Assembly: GCA_011503125.2 (NCBI GenBank)
Contig: WWBZ02000040.1
Span: 3,782,001-3,846,000, forward strand
Source of the DNA: Botryosphaeria dothidea
Taxonomy: Eukaryota; Ascomycota; Dothideomycetes; Botryosphaeriales; Botryosphaeriaceae
DNA: 64,000 nt
Reading direction: 5' to 3'
A program made the translations under genes and the position numbers. The notes beneath the pieces were generated by a model. It searched no databases and was not told where the DNA came from. It worked only from the letters and a program-made list of their open reading frames with translations. Below, in pieces: positions 44,127 through 56,377 of this stretch; the first letter of the stretch is position 1, and every line of letters begins with the position of its first letter.

Positions 44127-47100
44127 GCGACCATTTCGAATAGTGCAGCACCGCCACGAACCTTCCCCTGCCTCCAAGTTTTCATCCTGGACGATGGATT
44201 TCATGCGTTTTAGGGGCGAGAGCGGCATGAAGTTGTTTGTTGCTCCATCCATGCGCGCCCGCCTCCTTGGTTCTCGTCCGATGATACAATTCAATTCAGC
44301 CACTGAGAACCTGCAACGTTACGACCCGCCACCCTTTGCGAAACACCGGCGCGAAAAATGCTGCGTATACGATGCGAACTTCTATATTCATCTTCACTAT
44401 AGACCTTCCCTTCTTCGCTTCTTTGTACTGAAGCTCGGTCCCTCTTGTAGCGTAATCCTTTTCGGCAGGACGCCTACTTTATTTTCTTTCTCTTTTCGGC
44501 ATGATGGCATTCAGACTTGCATACTACCTTCTCCTCTTCCTTTTGCATGGCAACAGGGATGGCATTAACTTTCCTTTGTTCTTCCGTTTGCTCGGTCAAT
44601 GGTGGCTCGTTTGGATCTCTCTTGCTTTTGGCCCTTTTCTTTCCCTTTTTGTTGCTGAATTTTTTTTTAGCGAAGCGTGGGGTTATGGTCATTTTGATTG
44701 ACGAGTTTTTTACTTTCTTTTTTTGTTTTTATTTTGAAGCATGGCGAAGCGGACGATGGTACACGTGATATGCACACATGAGGAGATGCACACACGGTGG
44801 TGGCAGTAGTGGGGTACTTCTCTAGCGGGCGTTTTGTGCGATAGCTACAGGTAATTTTCTTCTTTCTTCTTGCTCTTGCTTTTTGATGTTTGCGATATCC
44901 ATCTCTGCCCTTTTGCTTTTTTTTTTTTGCTGCGTGGCTTCTCTGTAGCACATGAAATGCGTCTCTCCCTCGTAATATTTGCTGGTGGCTGCGTGCGCGG
45001 TCGGCGGCTTGTGGTGCTCTTGCCTTTTGAAAGCGTGGTTGCCGAGCGGGTGTCGAGGAGTGGATGGAACAATGTGAATAATAGACACACATGTCATGAG
45101 CGGGCAACAATAATGTCTGGATGTTTGAATTTATCAAATCATACCTTCAACGATCTTCGGCCTTGTGATTGGCTGATCTGCTGTGATTGCTGGATCATTT
45201 CCACTCCTAGCGGTTGGGGCTTGCAACCGCAGACGTTTGATGAAGGTAATTCCACCACGACGTTCGATGCAAGAAAACTTTTTGCTGTGCTCATTTTGCC
45301 GCGACGTTTGATGATGGGCAACTCGCGGTGTGATCTGGTTGCTGAGTGGTTGCAATGTGCTCTTAGGGCTGAAATTCTTTTTGTTTTTCGCAATCTTCCT
45401 TTGCGAGGATCGGCGAGGTGGAGATCGGCAACGTTATTGTTTGTCTCGTCTCCCGTGGAGATTGGATGGCATTTCGATCGCACTCTCTTTCTTTTTTTTT
45501 TTTTGCTTGTCTACGGGAGAGAATCGTGATCGGCTGCGATCAGACCAATAGGCCTATCGAGCCGCAGCCCTACGGTGCGAAGCAATTTCAACGCTGCGTT
45601 GGAAGATGTTTGGGAAATACGGGCGATGACGATGGGTACGCTTGAAACTGCTGCGGCGGGTCTATCCGGATGAGGGGCTTATGTAACCGCTTCGTCAACA
45701 GGCTACAATAATACAACGAAGGTCCCAGCAGGGAGGAGATTTTGCTCATCTCCGGCCTGTTTGGGTGCGCTGCGGGCAGTCGTCGGTAGCGGAGGTCCGG
45801 ATGGGGTGTTCGGCCCCTTTGATTTCGGTTTGCATGTCATATCTTTCTGGCCGGAACGGCTGGACATGCCGATGAACAGGTGCAATGCATCAAGAGCACG
45901 TGAAGTGGAAAGAAGTACGGTGTTGTTGTGGCGAGGAGGCATTCGATCATTTCATTTCTTGCTGTTCTACCTACCTACGTTGTTGGAGAGGCGTGGTTGG
46001 AATGTGTTGACGAGGATTTTTGTCGGCTCATTGGTCGCGCGCTGGATGGAGAGAAGACGTGGCGAGAAGCATAAAAATGGAGGAAGCCCAAGGCTGCCGC
46101 AAGGATTCGGGAAGTAAGTTTTGGCTTCGCCAATAATAGTAAGATTGATTTATTGATCACGGAGGTGAATGCTGTGCTTTAAGTTTCCCGCGAGCCTGGG
46201 AAGAGCTGCAAAGTGAGGATTGCGCGGATGGACGCACACGGTGGCTCGTGACTTTGGCGACGGTGCAGTGGACAGCTCGTACTTGCGGGAGTGGCTGCTG
46301 TCATCTTGCGCTTATTAGCTGGCCAGCTAGCTAGCATGCCCTGTGCTGAGGACTAGGCGACATGCTAGACAACGGAAAGGAACCAGTGAAGCACAGGGAC
46401 AGGGCAGAGGCTGGGTAGGGAGCTCAATGATGCAGGGCGTTGAGCTCCGCATTCATTGTGTGATAGCTGCAGTACAGTAGGAGTGGAACCCGTCGGGGGT
46501 GAAATTTGAAATTATAGTTCGCGGCTTCCAGACAAGGATATGAAGGGAGATAACAGGCGCGAATAGTCGGATGAGATGACATTCGATGCTATGACAGCTG
46601 GCGATGGATCTGTGGACACTTGCTCGGACGACAGAACTAGTTCGATGGCGAGGAGACGGCGGCCTGGCGGATTAAGCTGGTACGCTGCGTACGACGGTGC
46701 CACGGCTGCGCTCACGGGCGACTCGGCTAGCCTTACGATGGAAGCGTTATCGCAGCGCGGGCGACTCTTGCTGGATCGGGTAAGAAGGTGCTCCCAAAGT
46801 GGACTCCTCGCTTCCAACTGATCCTGGCGCCATGCAGGTACCCTGCGTCAAGTCACAGAACCACTGTTTCCTTGCGGAAATGGATGCTGTACGTCCAATG
46901 GCCTTGCATGCTAGATGCTGCAGGCCGACTCACGTGGAGCAGATGGGAAGCCAACGATATCGCAACGTGCCACGGTACGCACGCACAAGCGCCAGCGTGG
47001 GTTCCGCGTGTACCAACCCTTACTTGGAGACGCTGTGCTTCCCCGCTCTGGCTGCGCCGCGAGAAAGCCGGGACGCGTTGCACGGTAAGCTTCCACTGGC

Positions 47101-48874
47101 GCCAGCAATGGTGGGAGGGCACGGTCGATGGTTCGCGGACGATAGGCGCATCGGAAAACAGGGTCATACTGCTCAACGTGGTGGTTTTCGTCGTGTTCGT
47201 CGCCGGTGGCGAGATGCTTCAATTCTCGTGCGGCATTGCACTGCGTGCGGGCCGGCTGGTGAGGGAGATTCCGGGTATTATGGAAAAGCCAAAAGCCGGG
47301 AGAGGTTGCCAGACCGTGTATAAACGGTTTCTTCCCTTTTGCTTTTCCTTGCTGCACCGTGCGGAAGCGTCAATTTCTTGCAAGGCGGGCCGTTTCAGGA
47401 TGGGCCGTGAGTCCTGTGACTCGGTGGCCTTGCTGAGAGAGTTGGACCAGGTTTGTGCCTCGGACGCGGTGACGTCGACATGACCTCCGTCTGGCGCCCA
47501 GCCAGGGAATGCCAGCGCATCCAAGCAAGAAACGCAGCACAGCTTGTTGTAGCTTGCTCTGCAGCGGCACGCGCGCGCGGCCTGCCGGGCGTTCGCAGCG
47601 GGCGCTGGCTGCTGCTGCTGCTGCTTTTGCTCGGCTGCACCGCTTCGAGGAGCGAACATGAACTATTCGGCGCCAGAAGCTTTCCTCTTCGAGGGCGGAT
47701 GAGATCCACCTCGCTGTGCTCTCGGTTTGATCAGCGCGTAGCGAGCGCCCCAAGCGAGCAGGCCTTGCTCCTGCAGCTGCCGAGTGTCCGCCAGCTGCCC
47801 ATTCATTCGCCTACAACGCCCGCGACAGTCCGGCCTCCCGGGCCCGACAATGCCTGCGCTTGCCCCGATGAAACGCGCTTGGCCTGGACGACGTAAAACG
47901 ACCCTCGCAGGCCCAGTGCCAGCGTCAGCCTGCCTGCTCTAGCAGCACCCAAGCCGCCGCCGGCCACGGGGCCCGAGGGCCCCCCGTTAGCCCCCTCGTG
48001 GCGGGTCGCGCAGCAGCTGAAGCCTGAGCATGCCCGAGCCTGAGCTCAGCGCGTGGGTGGTGGCAGTGGGGCGGGGGGAAATGAGCAGCCACAGCTTCAA
48101 GAAGGCTTCCACGATGCAGATCTGGGCCCGCTCTGCCTCACCTGTCAACCATGGCCCCGAGCTCCTCAAGCCCGCCACACCCAGCGTCTGCCTCTCCGGT
48201 CTTCCCGTCGGAATTTCCTCCCTATCCTTCGCCCAATCCTATTTGCCTGCTGCCAACTCAGGCCCAGAGCCCCTCCACCATCTTCCCGGTTTTGCACGCG
48301 CCTCCTTCCGCTGTTCTCCAACAAGCCAGCGGGAGCCCGGCGTGAGCGCAGAGGGCCAAAATAGCCTGCTGAGCTCAGCTGAAAACCCTCGAACCATTGG
48401 CACTGCTTAGCGGCTCCACCTCCCGCAATCCTCGAGCACGCACAAGACGCTGGCCTGTCATTTCATTCCAACGCCCAAGCTTGTTCTAGCACGCTTTCTT
48501 CCGCCGCACAGCCGCCGCCGAACCTGCTGCGCTACTTGCTGCTCTCCCGCCATTTTATTTATACAAGGCTCAGGTCCCCCCCGGTTTGCCTTGCGTCCTC
48601 AACCGTGGCTGGCCCAATAATCCCTAATTCTCGCCCAATTACCTTGCCGTTACCCGTGCACTGGTAGACCGTTAGCTTGGCCCGCCCCGGCCTGAGACGC
48701 ATTACCAGCATTGACCTGGTCAGCCCCTCAAGAGCTCGTTCCATCCAGATTGACTTGGCACTCAATATCAATGGCGCAAGCGCCAGTCCGATCAGTTCTC
48801 ACCCTCAGCTTTTCTTAGAAAGAGCCGCCCGGCCGCTCTTGCTCTCCTCTCTGGAGAGGCTGTTGCGCGCAAAG
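44127..48874. other. 4.7 kb gene-free interval
   Basis: No recognisable gene. The left half is T-rich on the plus strand with T-runs of 8-11 (44650-45510), so long frames there (44870-45529 and the Lys-rich minus-strand frames) are composition artefacts. The right half (46.8-48.5 kb) is GC-rich, and about 48.0-48.8 kb is C/T-rich like a long leader for the gene at 48875. Confidence 0.45.
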
Positions 48875-51107
48875 ATGGGGGACGCTAACTCCACCACGCT
48901 CTTCACCTTCAGGATGTAAGATGAAACTTGCCCCTTTCGGTTGAAACACCCACTCACCCCTACTAGTGATGTTCCGTCTGGTGTCCGATCAGTTGAGCTG
49001 CTTGGATCATGGGACAACTTCACCCATTCCTACCGCATGGAGCGGGACCCTAAGAGAAGTTCTCGCCACTGGTATGGTATCTTCACCTTCAAGGATATCA
49101 TTTGCGATGGAGAGGCCTACTCCGGTCCTGAGAAGAGGGAAGGTGGTCTGAAGATGGGAGGCACATATTGGTATCATGTAAGTATACGCACTTTGGAACC
49201 ACTGACAACAGTGTTTCACTGTAACGAAGCCATACTCACTGACCTTGGCTCAGTACATGCTGGACGGTGTATACGAATACCATGATGAGACCCAGCCCTT
49301 CACGACGACCTGTCCCCTCCATCTCGGCGAATGCGTCAATATCCTTGAGGTTCCCTACGAAGAGAAATCGGATGACTTCGATTTCTCCTTTCCTCCGGCA
49401 CCCGTTCTGACCCCAGCATTCACCATGGATCCAAAGGCTCGGTTCAGCACACCTCGTCCCAACAAGTTTGAGGCTCTTTCCAGGAAACCGGCTTCCCCGC
49501 CGCCGTCACCTTTCTTTCCGTCTCCCGTCACTCCCTCCTGCGAGGGCTCCAGTCGGTTGTCAGTTGCAACGGGTTCTGATCAAAGTAACTGGGCTGCTGC
49601 ATCAGTGGGTAGCGATTCTCGACCGAGAACCAGCTATAGCCGACATGGCTTTCTGGATCGACCCCTGAGCTCGCACGGTAGCGCTAGGCCAACGACTGCA
49701 GATGACCCCACTTTTGGGCCGGGGAATGCTCAGAAAACTCGACACCGGAATCTGCGTTCCAGACGGCCCGCGTCCGTCGCTCAGTCGGATCCCTCAAATG
49801 GACAAGTCAAGAGGTTAGGGTTCTCGCGTAATGATTCCGGCATTTCGGGTCAGGGTCTAAGCGGACGCAGGGACAACAGTGGGTCGCAAAACGACGTGTC
49901 GCTGCAGGTGGGACCTATTGAACAGCAAGACGAACAACAGAGCGAGCAGAGGCGTAAAGAGGTCCAAGCCCTGGGTCTTTCTGAGGACGTGCTATCGGAA
50001 TCGGGCGCCACACTGGCATGCTGGAAACATAAGGAGTGTCTATTACGAAAGCGCAATGGTATCGCCAAGACGGAAGCTGCAAGACTTTTCCAACAGGATG
50101 CATACGAGCTGGTGGGCGCCTGGATCGAGCACACGACGATCGCATTGCTGGATGGAGAATTCCCCTGGGACGCGGATGATCTCTCGATGGTTGGGTCCAA
50201 GTCTGACTTCTCGGACATTCTGGAGGGCAGCATTCCGGAAGAAACAGACGGTCTCTGGGCCGCCGAGAAGTTTCCTGCTTTTGAAGATACCCTGGCCCAC
50301 GATGACACTTGGAGTTTCACCAGAGAAGGCACTCTGGCCCGCGTCGATGAAGAACCCAACATGGAAACCGGATTCGAGGTTGAAGAGGATCCAGACGTTA
50401 TAGGAGAGCCTCTCCATCGTTGCATTTCGGAGACGGAAAGATTCATAGACTCCTTCGAGCTACCCCCTGTGCTTACCCTCGACCCCAGCATTCAAGAGAT
50501 CGGCCATACGCTAGCTCCACAAGTTTCCAACGAGGAACTAGTGGAAGATAGCTCAAGCACGGGCCGTTTTATGGAGTCTTTTATCCTTCCTCCTCTGGAC
50601 ACTCAATTCGGTGCGATGGACAACTCATTTTCCAGCGATCCTGCGGAGTCACTCCACTCCGCTACTACCAATACGACTGTTGATCTTCCACAGTTGGAGG
50701 ATTCGGCCATGCTCTCGTCCACATGCAGCAGCCCAGCGACGGAATCTTCGGCATGGGCCGAGTCTTTCCGCTTTTGGTCGGACCAAGACGTTGATGAAGA
50801 CGCCTTGGAAGACTCTTATCTGGATTATTCATCTTCTGCCACTAGCCCAGGGCTGCTGCCTACGGTAACGCATTCCCGGACAAACTCCTGGTTCAGCACC
50901 AGCGGGTTCCAAGGATACAGCCTTCCGGAAGATCAGTATTCATCTCAGGCCACGCTTACCAAAATTACGACGCAAGCCACCATTGTCCGGTCCGAGTCGC
51001 CACCGCTTCAGAACAAGTGCCACAGCACGTTGCGAGTGAACTCGGAGCTGGACGGTATGGACACGCTAATGAACGAGTTTGGATTCCTCAGCGAGGCAGT
51101 CATATGA
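48875..51107 (+). CDS. AMPK-beta/CBM48-like glycogen-binding domain protein (two introns)
   Basis: Model: join(48875..48915,48967..49177,49254..51107), 701 aa. Introns of 51 bp (GTAAGA to CTAG) and 76 bp (GTAAGT to TCAG). Spliced, the first 100 residues read TTLFTFRIDVPSGVRSVEL, then LLGSWDNFTHSYRMERD, then WYGIFTFKDI, then GGTYWYHYMLDGVYEYHD. This is the immunoglobulin-like E-set/CBM48 fold, with the conserved tryptophans that in AMPK-beta subunits contact glycogen. The remaining 600 residues are disordered, Ser/Pro-rich and strongly acidic toward the end, with the repeated short motif RFIDSFELPP / RFMESFILPP about 60 residues apart. A link to glycogen or to a kinase complex is inference from the fold only. 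Confidence 0.85.
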
Positions 51108-52296
51108 TGCCTTTCCTTCTGTACTACCTTCGACAACAGTAGTTCGGTTTAATCGCATCTGAACAGAAGCCATCTTCACGGCAATCTGTTCTTGTTCCTT
51201 TGATTTTTCGTTTGTTTTGTCACAGGCTCTGTCAGCTGCATACATGGAAGACTTGCTTTTTTTTTTTTTACTCCTTTTTCTTTCCTTTTCTTTGCAACTA
51301 CAAAGCGGTGAGAGCTCAGCATGGCGTTGGACGGATGCTTTCCCTGTACACAAATGGGTTTTCCCTTGAGCACTACTGTCCAGGATGTTGTGGAACACAA
51401 TAGAGGAACAAAATGGCGGGCCTGGCTATATATGGAACAAACAGGGCGGGATGCACGATAGATATGTACGGAACAGCAAACAAAAGGGGTTCTTGCAGCT
51501 GGGCTGTGCCATTACACGAAATAGATAGCAAATCAGCAAGATGTCGAATATCAGTTGCACGCGCCACAGTCGGTGACGTATAGCTCGCAGAAGCTTGGCG
51601 GAGGCGGAGGGTGCCAAGAATAGCGGAGAGGTAGCGGACGAGGCAGGCTGGACGCGCATTTCTGCTTGCGTACGCCGGCACCACGGTCTCCAAACGCCAG
51701 ACTCTCATCGCTGTGGCCTTGCAGTCGACGCGCGCTCGACCAAGCAATGGCCAAGCCTCATTGCACGCTCCTGTACACGCGTCCATCCATGTTGCGTCAA
51801 CGACAGCGCCAGAGCGGCGCCGCAGAGGGGGGCTGTGCTGAGCGGTGGGTGTGGGGGAGCCTTTTGGCCTCAGCGGCTGCTCCTCTATGAAAAGGGCCTC
51901 GAAACGCCTGCGTTTCATCTCGCGTGCCAGCAGCCTTACCAGTCCCGCGTCCAAGAATCCTCCGAGCGCATTCTCCTGCTTGGTGTTGTTGCCCTGCAGC
52001 CACAGCAGGCTCCAGCTCGCGCGCTACCGCATCCTCCGCAATCTCCGGCGCCGCAGCCCAGCGACGAGACCCTGCTGCCCCATCACCGCATAAACCCTTC
52101 CCCAACGCCCAGAAGCTCTCGAGCTGCCCGCCTGTTTACCACGCAAGAGCACGACTCGCTCGCCGTTTCCAGCCGCCGCCTAGCCGCCGCATCTCCACGC
52201 TGCACCGCCCCAGCAAGCTGCCGATCTTCCAAGCTCCAGCAGCCTCGTGCCGCCGCCACCCCTCCGATCCCACACCGCCCGAGGGGCAATCCCAGT
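51108..52296. other. intergenic, promoter of the Lsb5-like gene
   Basis: A T-run at 51258-51270 lies in the 3' flank of the CBM48 gene. 51.9-52.3 kb is C-rich, with CGCC-type leader composition before the ATG at 52297. The long frame at 51595-52386 is not coding: it crosses the leader and the first exon in another frame. Confidence 0.45.
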
Positions 52297-53923
52297 ATGG
52301 TGCTGAAGAAAGTCCAGGGCCTGCTCAGCAGGCGTCCTGGTACCAGTAAGCTCCAGCAAGCTTGCTCAGCGACGGCTTCAATCTGACTGCTGGTGACAGG
52401 CTCGTCCGACGATCATGGCCCGGTCTACGAGCAGGACTCACCGGAAGCAAGCGCTGCAAGGGGCGTTGTATGTTTGCCAGACTGGACATTATCTTGGTGG
52501 AGATACTGACCTGGCTATACAGAGGCTCTTCTGCGAGTCCGGTGGCCCTAACAATGCTGTAAGTCGGCATTTCGATACGACGGCCATGAGCAAGCACTTT
52601 GCCTGGACCGCTGCCATTGCCCTCTCTTCCTGAACACCGCTGACCACCCGCAATCAACAGACCGAGGAAATCCAATACCTTCCGGACATCGTGACCGCTG
52701 CCGAATCCTCGCCTGCCGCCGCAGAGGCCTGCGCCTACCAGATCCGCCGCTTCCTGTCCAAGGACAATTACTCGAAGCCGCATGTGCAGTACAACTCGAT
52801 CATGCTGATTCGCATTCTCACCGACAACCCCGGCCCCACCTTCACCCGCAACGTCGACGCCAAGTTCGTCAGCACCGTCAAGGACTTGCTCCGCAATGGT
52901 CGGGATCCCAGCGTCCAGCAGATCTTGAGGGAAACACTGTTCTCACTGGAGAGGGACAAGGCCTACGACACAAACTTGAATAACCTCTTCCACATGTGGC
53001 GCAAGGAGCACGTCAATGGAAGTGGCAGCAGCGGCTTCGGTCATCGCTCGCTCAACGCACCTCCGTGGAGCCCCGGCCAGGGTTCAGCGTCGGCTCAAGG
53101 GTTTGGCGGCGGCAGCGGCGGCGGCTCCTCGCGCCGCTCCAAGGGCCTCCCGTCGCCGTCGGAGCTGGCGGCACGCGTGGAGGAGGCGCGGACGAGCGCG
53201 AAGCTGTTGCTGCAGCTGATCCAGAGCACGCCGCCGGAGGAGCTGCCCAACAACGACCTGGTCAAGGAGTTTGGCGAGCGGTGCCAGCAGGCGCAGCGCA
53301 GCATCCAGGCGTACATCAACACGGCGACCGAGGACCAGACGCAGACCGACGACGAGACGATGCTGACGCTCATCGAGACCAACGAGCAGCTGAGCCTCGC
53401 CCTGACCAAGCACCAGCGCGCCTACCTGGCCGCCCGCCGCAACAACAGCTCCTCCAACGTCCCGTCCGCCAACGGCAACGATGGCGCTCCCCCACCACAA
53501 CCAGCGTCCACCACCCCTACCCCTCCTCCTGCTGCAAACCCCACGGAAACCGCGTACGCCCCGCCGCCAGGCCCGCCACCTCGCCTGCAGCAGAGTCTCG
53601 CCACCCGCGAGGCTTCGCCCGAGGCGGTCGACCGCGACGACCCCTTCTCGGACTCGCACGCCCAGCCGCATCCGCTCGAGCCGACGCATTACGGCACCTC
53701 TGGCGTGGTCGGGAGCGACAGCGATCAGGTCATGAGGCCCGGTGGGGACTTCCAGGCCACGCCCAGCTACCTGCACCGGCAGGAGAGCGCGGACGTGAAT
53801 AGGACGATGCACGGGGGCGTGGGGGTGACGCCGACGGAGGAGAGAAGCGCTGGGTATGGATATGGAACCGGTGTGCCGGATGTGAGTCCGGTGGAGGAGA
53901 GGAAGGTGGTGTATAGGTATTAA
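52297..53923 (+). CDS. Lsb5-like VHS/GAT adaptor (three introns)
   Basis: Model: join(52297..52345,52400..52467,52523..52558,52661..53923), 471 aa. Introns are 54, 55 and 102 bp with GTAAGC, GTATGT and GTAAGT donors. The start is MVLKKVQGLLSRRPGTSS. A VHS/ENTH-like superhelix covers about residues 30-150 (ACAYQIRRFLSKDNYSKP, then QYNSIMLIRILTDNPG, then FVSTVKDLLRNG, then NLFHMWRKEH). A GAT domain covers about 215-310 (SPSELAARVEEARTSAKLLL, then NDLVKEFGERCQQAQRSIQ, then LTLIETNEQLSLALTKHQ). This pair is the layout of yeast Lsb5, which links ubiquitinated cargo, Arf3 and the actin regulator Las17 at endocytic sites. The tail is Pro-rich with a DDPFSDS motif of the kind that binds endocytic partners. 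Confidence 0.92.
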
Positions 53924-54814
53924 GGAGGAAGACGAAGAGTGGGGGATGGATGGATGGATTCGAGGACTGGTTTAGACTGGTAGGATGGTCTTTTTGAGTT
54001 TGAAGGAAAGATTGGTAGTGGGGACTTCAAGGGGGTTGCTAGGGTGATTGGCGATTTTTTTTCTTTTCACCCTTCATTATTTGCTGTTTCTCGATTCGAT
54101 TCGGAGGCACACGAGATACCACGATGCTTGATTTTGTTCAACGAAAAGGGGTTGAGATTATGCCGGGGATAAATGCTATGAGTTACTCTTCGGCATGTCT
54201 AGCTGCGTGAGCTGCAGTGCTTTACTCTTTGGTTATGATGAGTCAACTGATCGATATAGTGTGGATGAGACTCATCATTGCCAAATGATGCTGCAGTTAC
54301 CTCCTTGTAACCATGACCCATCATTCTTCCTTCCTGCGACGAAAGCAGCCCGGGAGCACCGGCGAGCCCATAGTCGGATGATCTTTTCCGTGAATAACCA
54401 ACAAACAATAAAAAGTTGTTGTGATGCAACAACTTGCTACTCAACACACGCTCGCACGCACGCACGAAGTGTTCGAGATCTCCCACGTCAGTAACAAAAA
54501 GCCACAGGCTTTGAAAAGATCACTTTTGGGGAGACGACGCACTTCGCGCTGGTGGTAGTAGAAAGAGAAGGGTGATGGAAGGGGCGGGTGGGCTTATATA
54601 AGGAAGATATATGGTAAGGCAGAGGTAGTCATACGTGAGTGAGGGATTGGTGGGTAGCACGCGATGGTGGTTCGAGAATGCACGCGGGTGAGCTTGGGAG
54701 GTGTGCGTGGTGGTGCGCGTGATGGAGTGAGGTGGGAGTGATTGCACGGGGAGTGAGGGTGAGCGAAGGTGCGCGTGGTTGTGCCGTGGACACTTTCAGT
54801 GCAAAATACACCCC
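53924..54814. other. intergenic, no gene recognised
   Basis: A GGAT microsatellite lies near 53946-53960, and a TATATAAGG box at 54595-54603 on the plus strand has no gene assigned to it. No coding region is recognised. Confidence 0.4.
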
Positions 54815-55525
54815 TCATCCTCCTGGATCCAGCATATCGTTGATTTTGATTTCCATTGACTTGTTCTTCTCGAGTTTCATGCACACGGTCACTTCACTGT
54901 TCTCCACCTTACCTGCTTCTATTCCTTCCAGATCGAATACATCACCAGTAAGCCCGACGATGTGGAATTCGTCCTTACAGTCGGTATGTTTCTTCTGTAG
55001 GTACTTGTCCACTCCGAATAAGTGGCGGTCTTTGGAATGCTTCTGCCTAACCTGCCCACTCTTCCTCCTTATGGTCTCCTGCATCCGAAGGACGAACACG
55101 AAATCGCCTGCGTCCTCGAACCGCACAGTGGTCCGCCGACTTCCGCTCATCTCGGACTGCGAGCCGGCTTCAATGGGGATACCAATGGGTGCCCCCTCGA
55201 CGCCGAGACGCAAGTTCCCGCCCCCCCCCCCACCCCAATTGCGGAGGAACGAGGAGGAAATAATCAGCCTTGGAGAATTTGCGGTTACTTTTGGATCGGG
55301 CTGATCCGCTTCGATGCTTGTCTTGGCCTCATGCACGCTCTCGAAAATGCACGTCAGCATGGCCAGATCCGAGCCTCCGCTAGCGAATGGCTTCGGGTTT
55401 GATGGTGCATGAGGAATGCCATTGGCCCAACGGGATTTCAAAACGGATGATGCGCTGGGGATTTGCTGTGTGGCGGAGTAGCGGTAGAGCGGCAGTCCGG
55501 CTAGACCAAGATAGTGAGACTCTAC
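54815..55525 (-). CDS. uncharacterised ORF, 5' end not found
   Basis: The frame is open from 55525 to a stop at 54815 (236 codons) with no ATG near its start. The first exon must lie upstream, or the gene has lost its start. The region YLGLAGLPLYRYSATQQIP looks coding. Further on are FEDAGDFVFVLRMQET, GVDKYLQKKHTDCKDEF and a Lys/Glu-rich end VCMKLEKNKSMEIKINDM. The family is not recognised. A run of 11 Cs on the plus strand (55221-55231) encodes five or six Gly and is a likely site of length errors. A possible acceptor after CTGAC lies at about 55517-55540. Confidence 0.35.
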   Translation of the reverse strand, partial: VESHYLGLAGLPLYRYSATQQIPSASSVLKSRWANGIPHAPSNPKPFASGGSDLAMLTCIFESVHEAKTSIEADQPDPKVTANSPRLIISSSFLRNWGGGGGGNLRLGVEGAPIGIPIEAGSQSEMSGSRRTTVRFEDAGDFVFVLRMQETIRRKSGQVRQKHSKDRHLFGVDKYLQKKHTDCKDEFHIVGLTGDVFDLEGIEAGKVENSEVTVCMKLEKNKSMEIKINDMLDPGG

Positions 55526-56377
55526 TCAGCTGCCTTCGTCAGTTCTGTGGACCCTTTTTTTCATAAATCACTCGACGATGTAGAGTGAACTGTTTCGTGA
55601 GGATATGAGATTTTGGACAAAAGTTGTTTGGGACGAACACAGTTTCGGGTGAGCAAAGTAGCCTTGCGGTAGTCATAGGAGAAAGTACTGTGACCGGCCA
55701 TTGGTTCGGCTTTAAACTTCGGCTATCTTTGGTTTTGGAATTTAAATGTTCCCCTATTTACCAAAATGCTGAGGTTCTTCCTGGCAAGCGTGCTCTCACT
55801 AGTTCTCGTTGACGGCAGCTATCCAGCGTTACTTGACGTCCAACTCGGCCGTAGCGAATAGAATACTACCGTGAATGATAGAGGCGTAGGCTGTGGGCGT
55901 TTTCCACGATTCAGGACTTGCATGGCGTGCCCGAGAAGGGCGCTGAAGTGGCTTTCGCCTATGGAAAGACGTCCGCAATTTCACCCCACTGTAGGACTTG
56001 GGTGAGATGCGCGAATTCGATCATAGATGTAAAGGAAATCAGACCCGACCGGTAAACAAGGCTGAGTTGGCATGGCAGCAACGACTCTGCATAGCACCCA
56101 TGTTGAGGGTTATACTGACCGGGACAAGTTAGCGCGTATGCAGCCACGGCGAACAACAACCACAAGCATGTGCGTCGACCTGCAAGCGATATGCATCCTC
56201 CTCTTACGCAGCGCCTTGCAGATACAGGAAGAGGGGAAGTAGCCTGGAACCGGGAAAAGAACCTTCGAATGATGATTATGATGTTTGCCTTCAGATGTCG
56301 GTAGCGAAACATGATCACAGAAGGAGTGCTCACAGGGTCTTCTGCCCTCGACGAGGTATCTTTCCAGTTCAGATATT
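55526..56377. other. intergenic, no gene recognised
   Basis: Promoter side of both the gene at 56378 (plus) and the unresolved ORF at 54815-55525 (minus). Short open frames only. Confidence 0.4.

Noticed and set aside
44870..45529. 219-codon frame with hydrophobic stretches
   Set aside because: Arises from T-runs on the plus strand; the opposite strand gives Lys-rich frames at the same place. No start context or family.
51595..52386. 263-codon plus-strand frame
   Set aside because: Runs through the C-rich leader and out of frame over the first exon and intron of the Lsb5-like gene.
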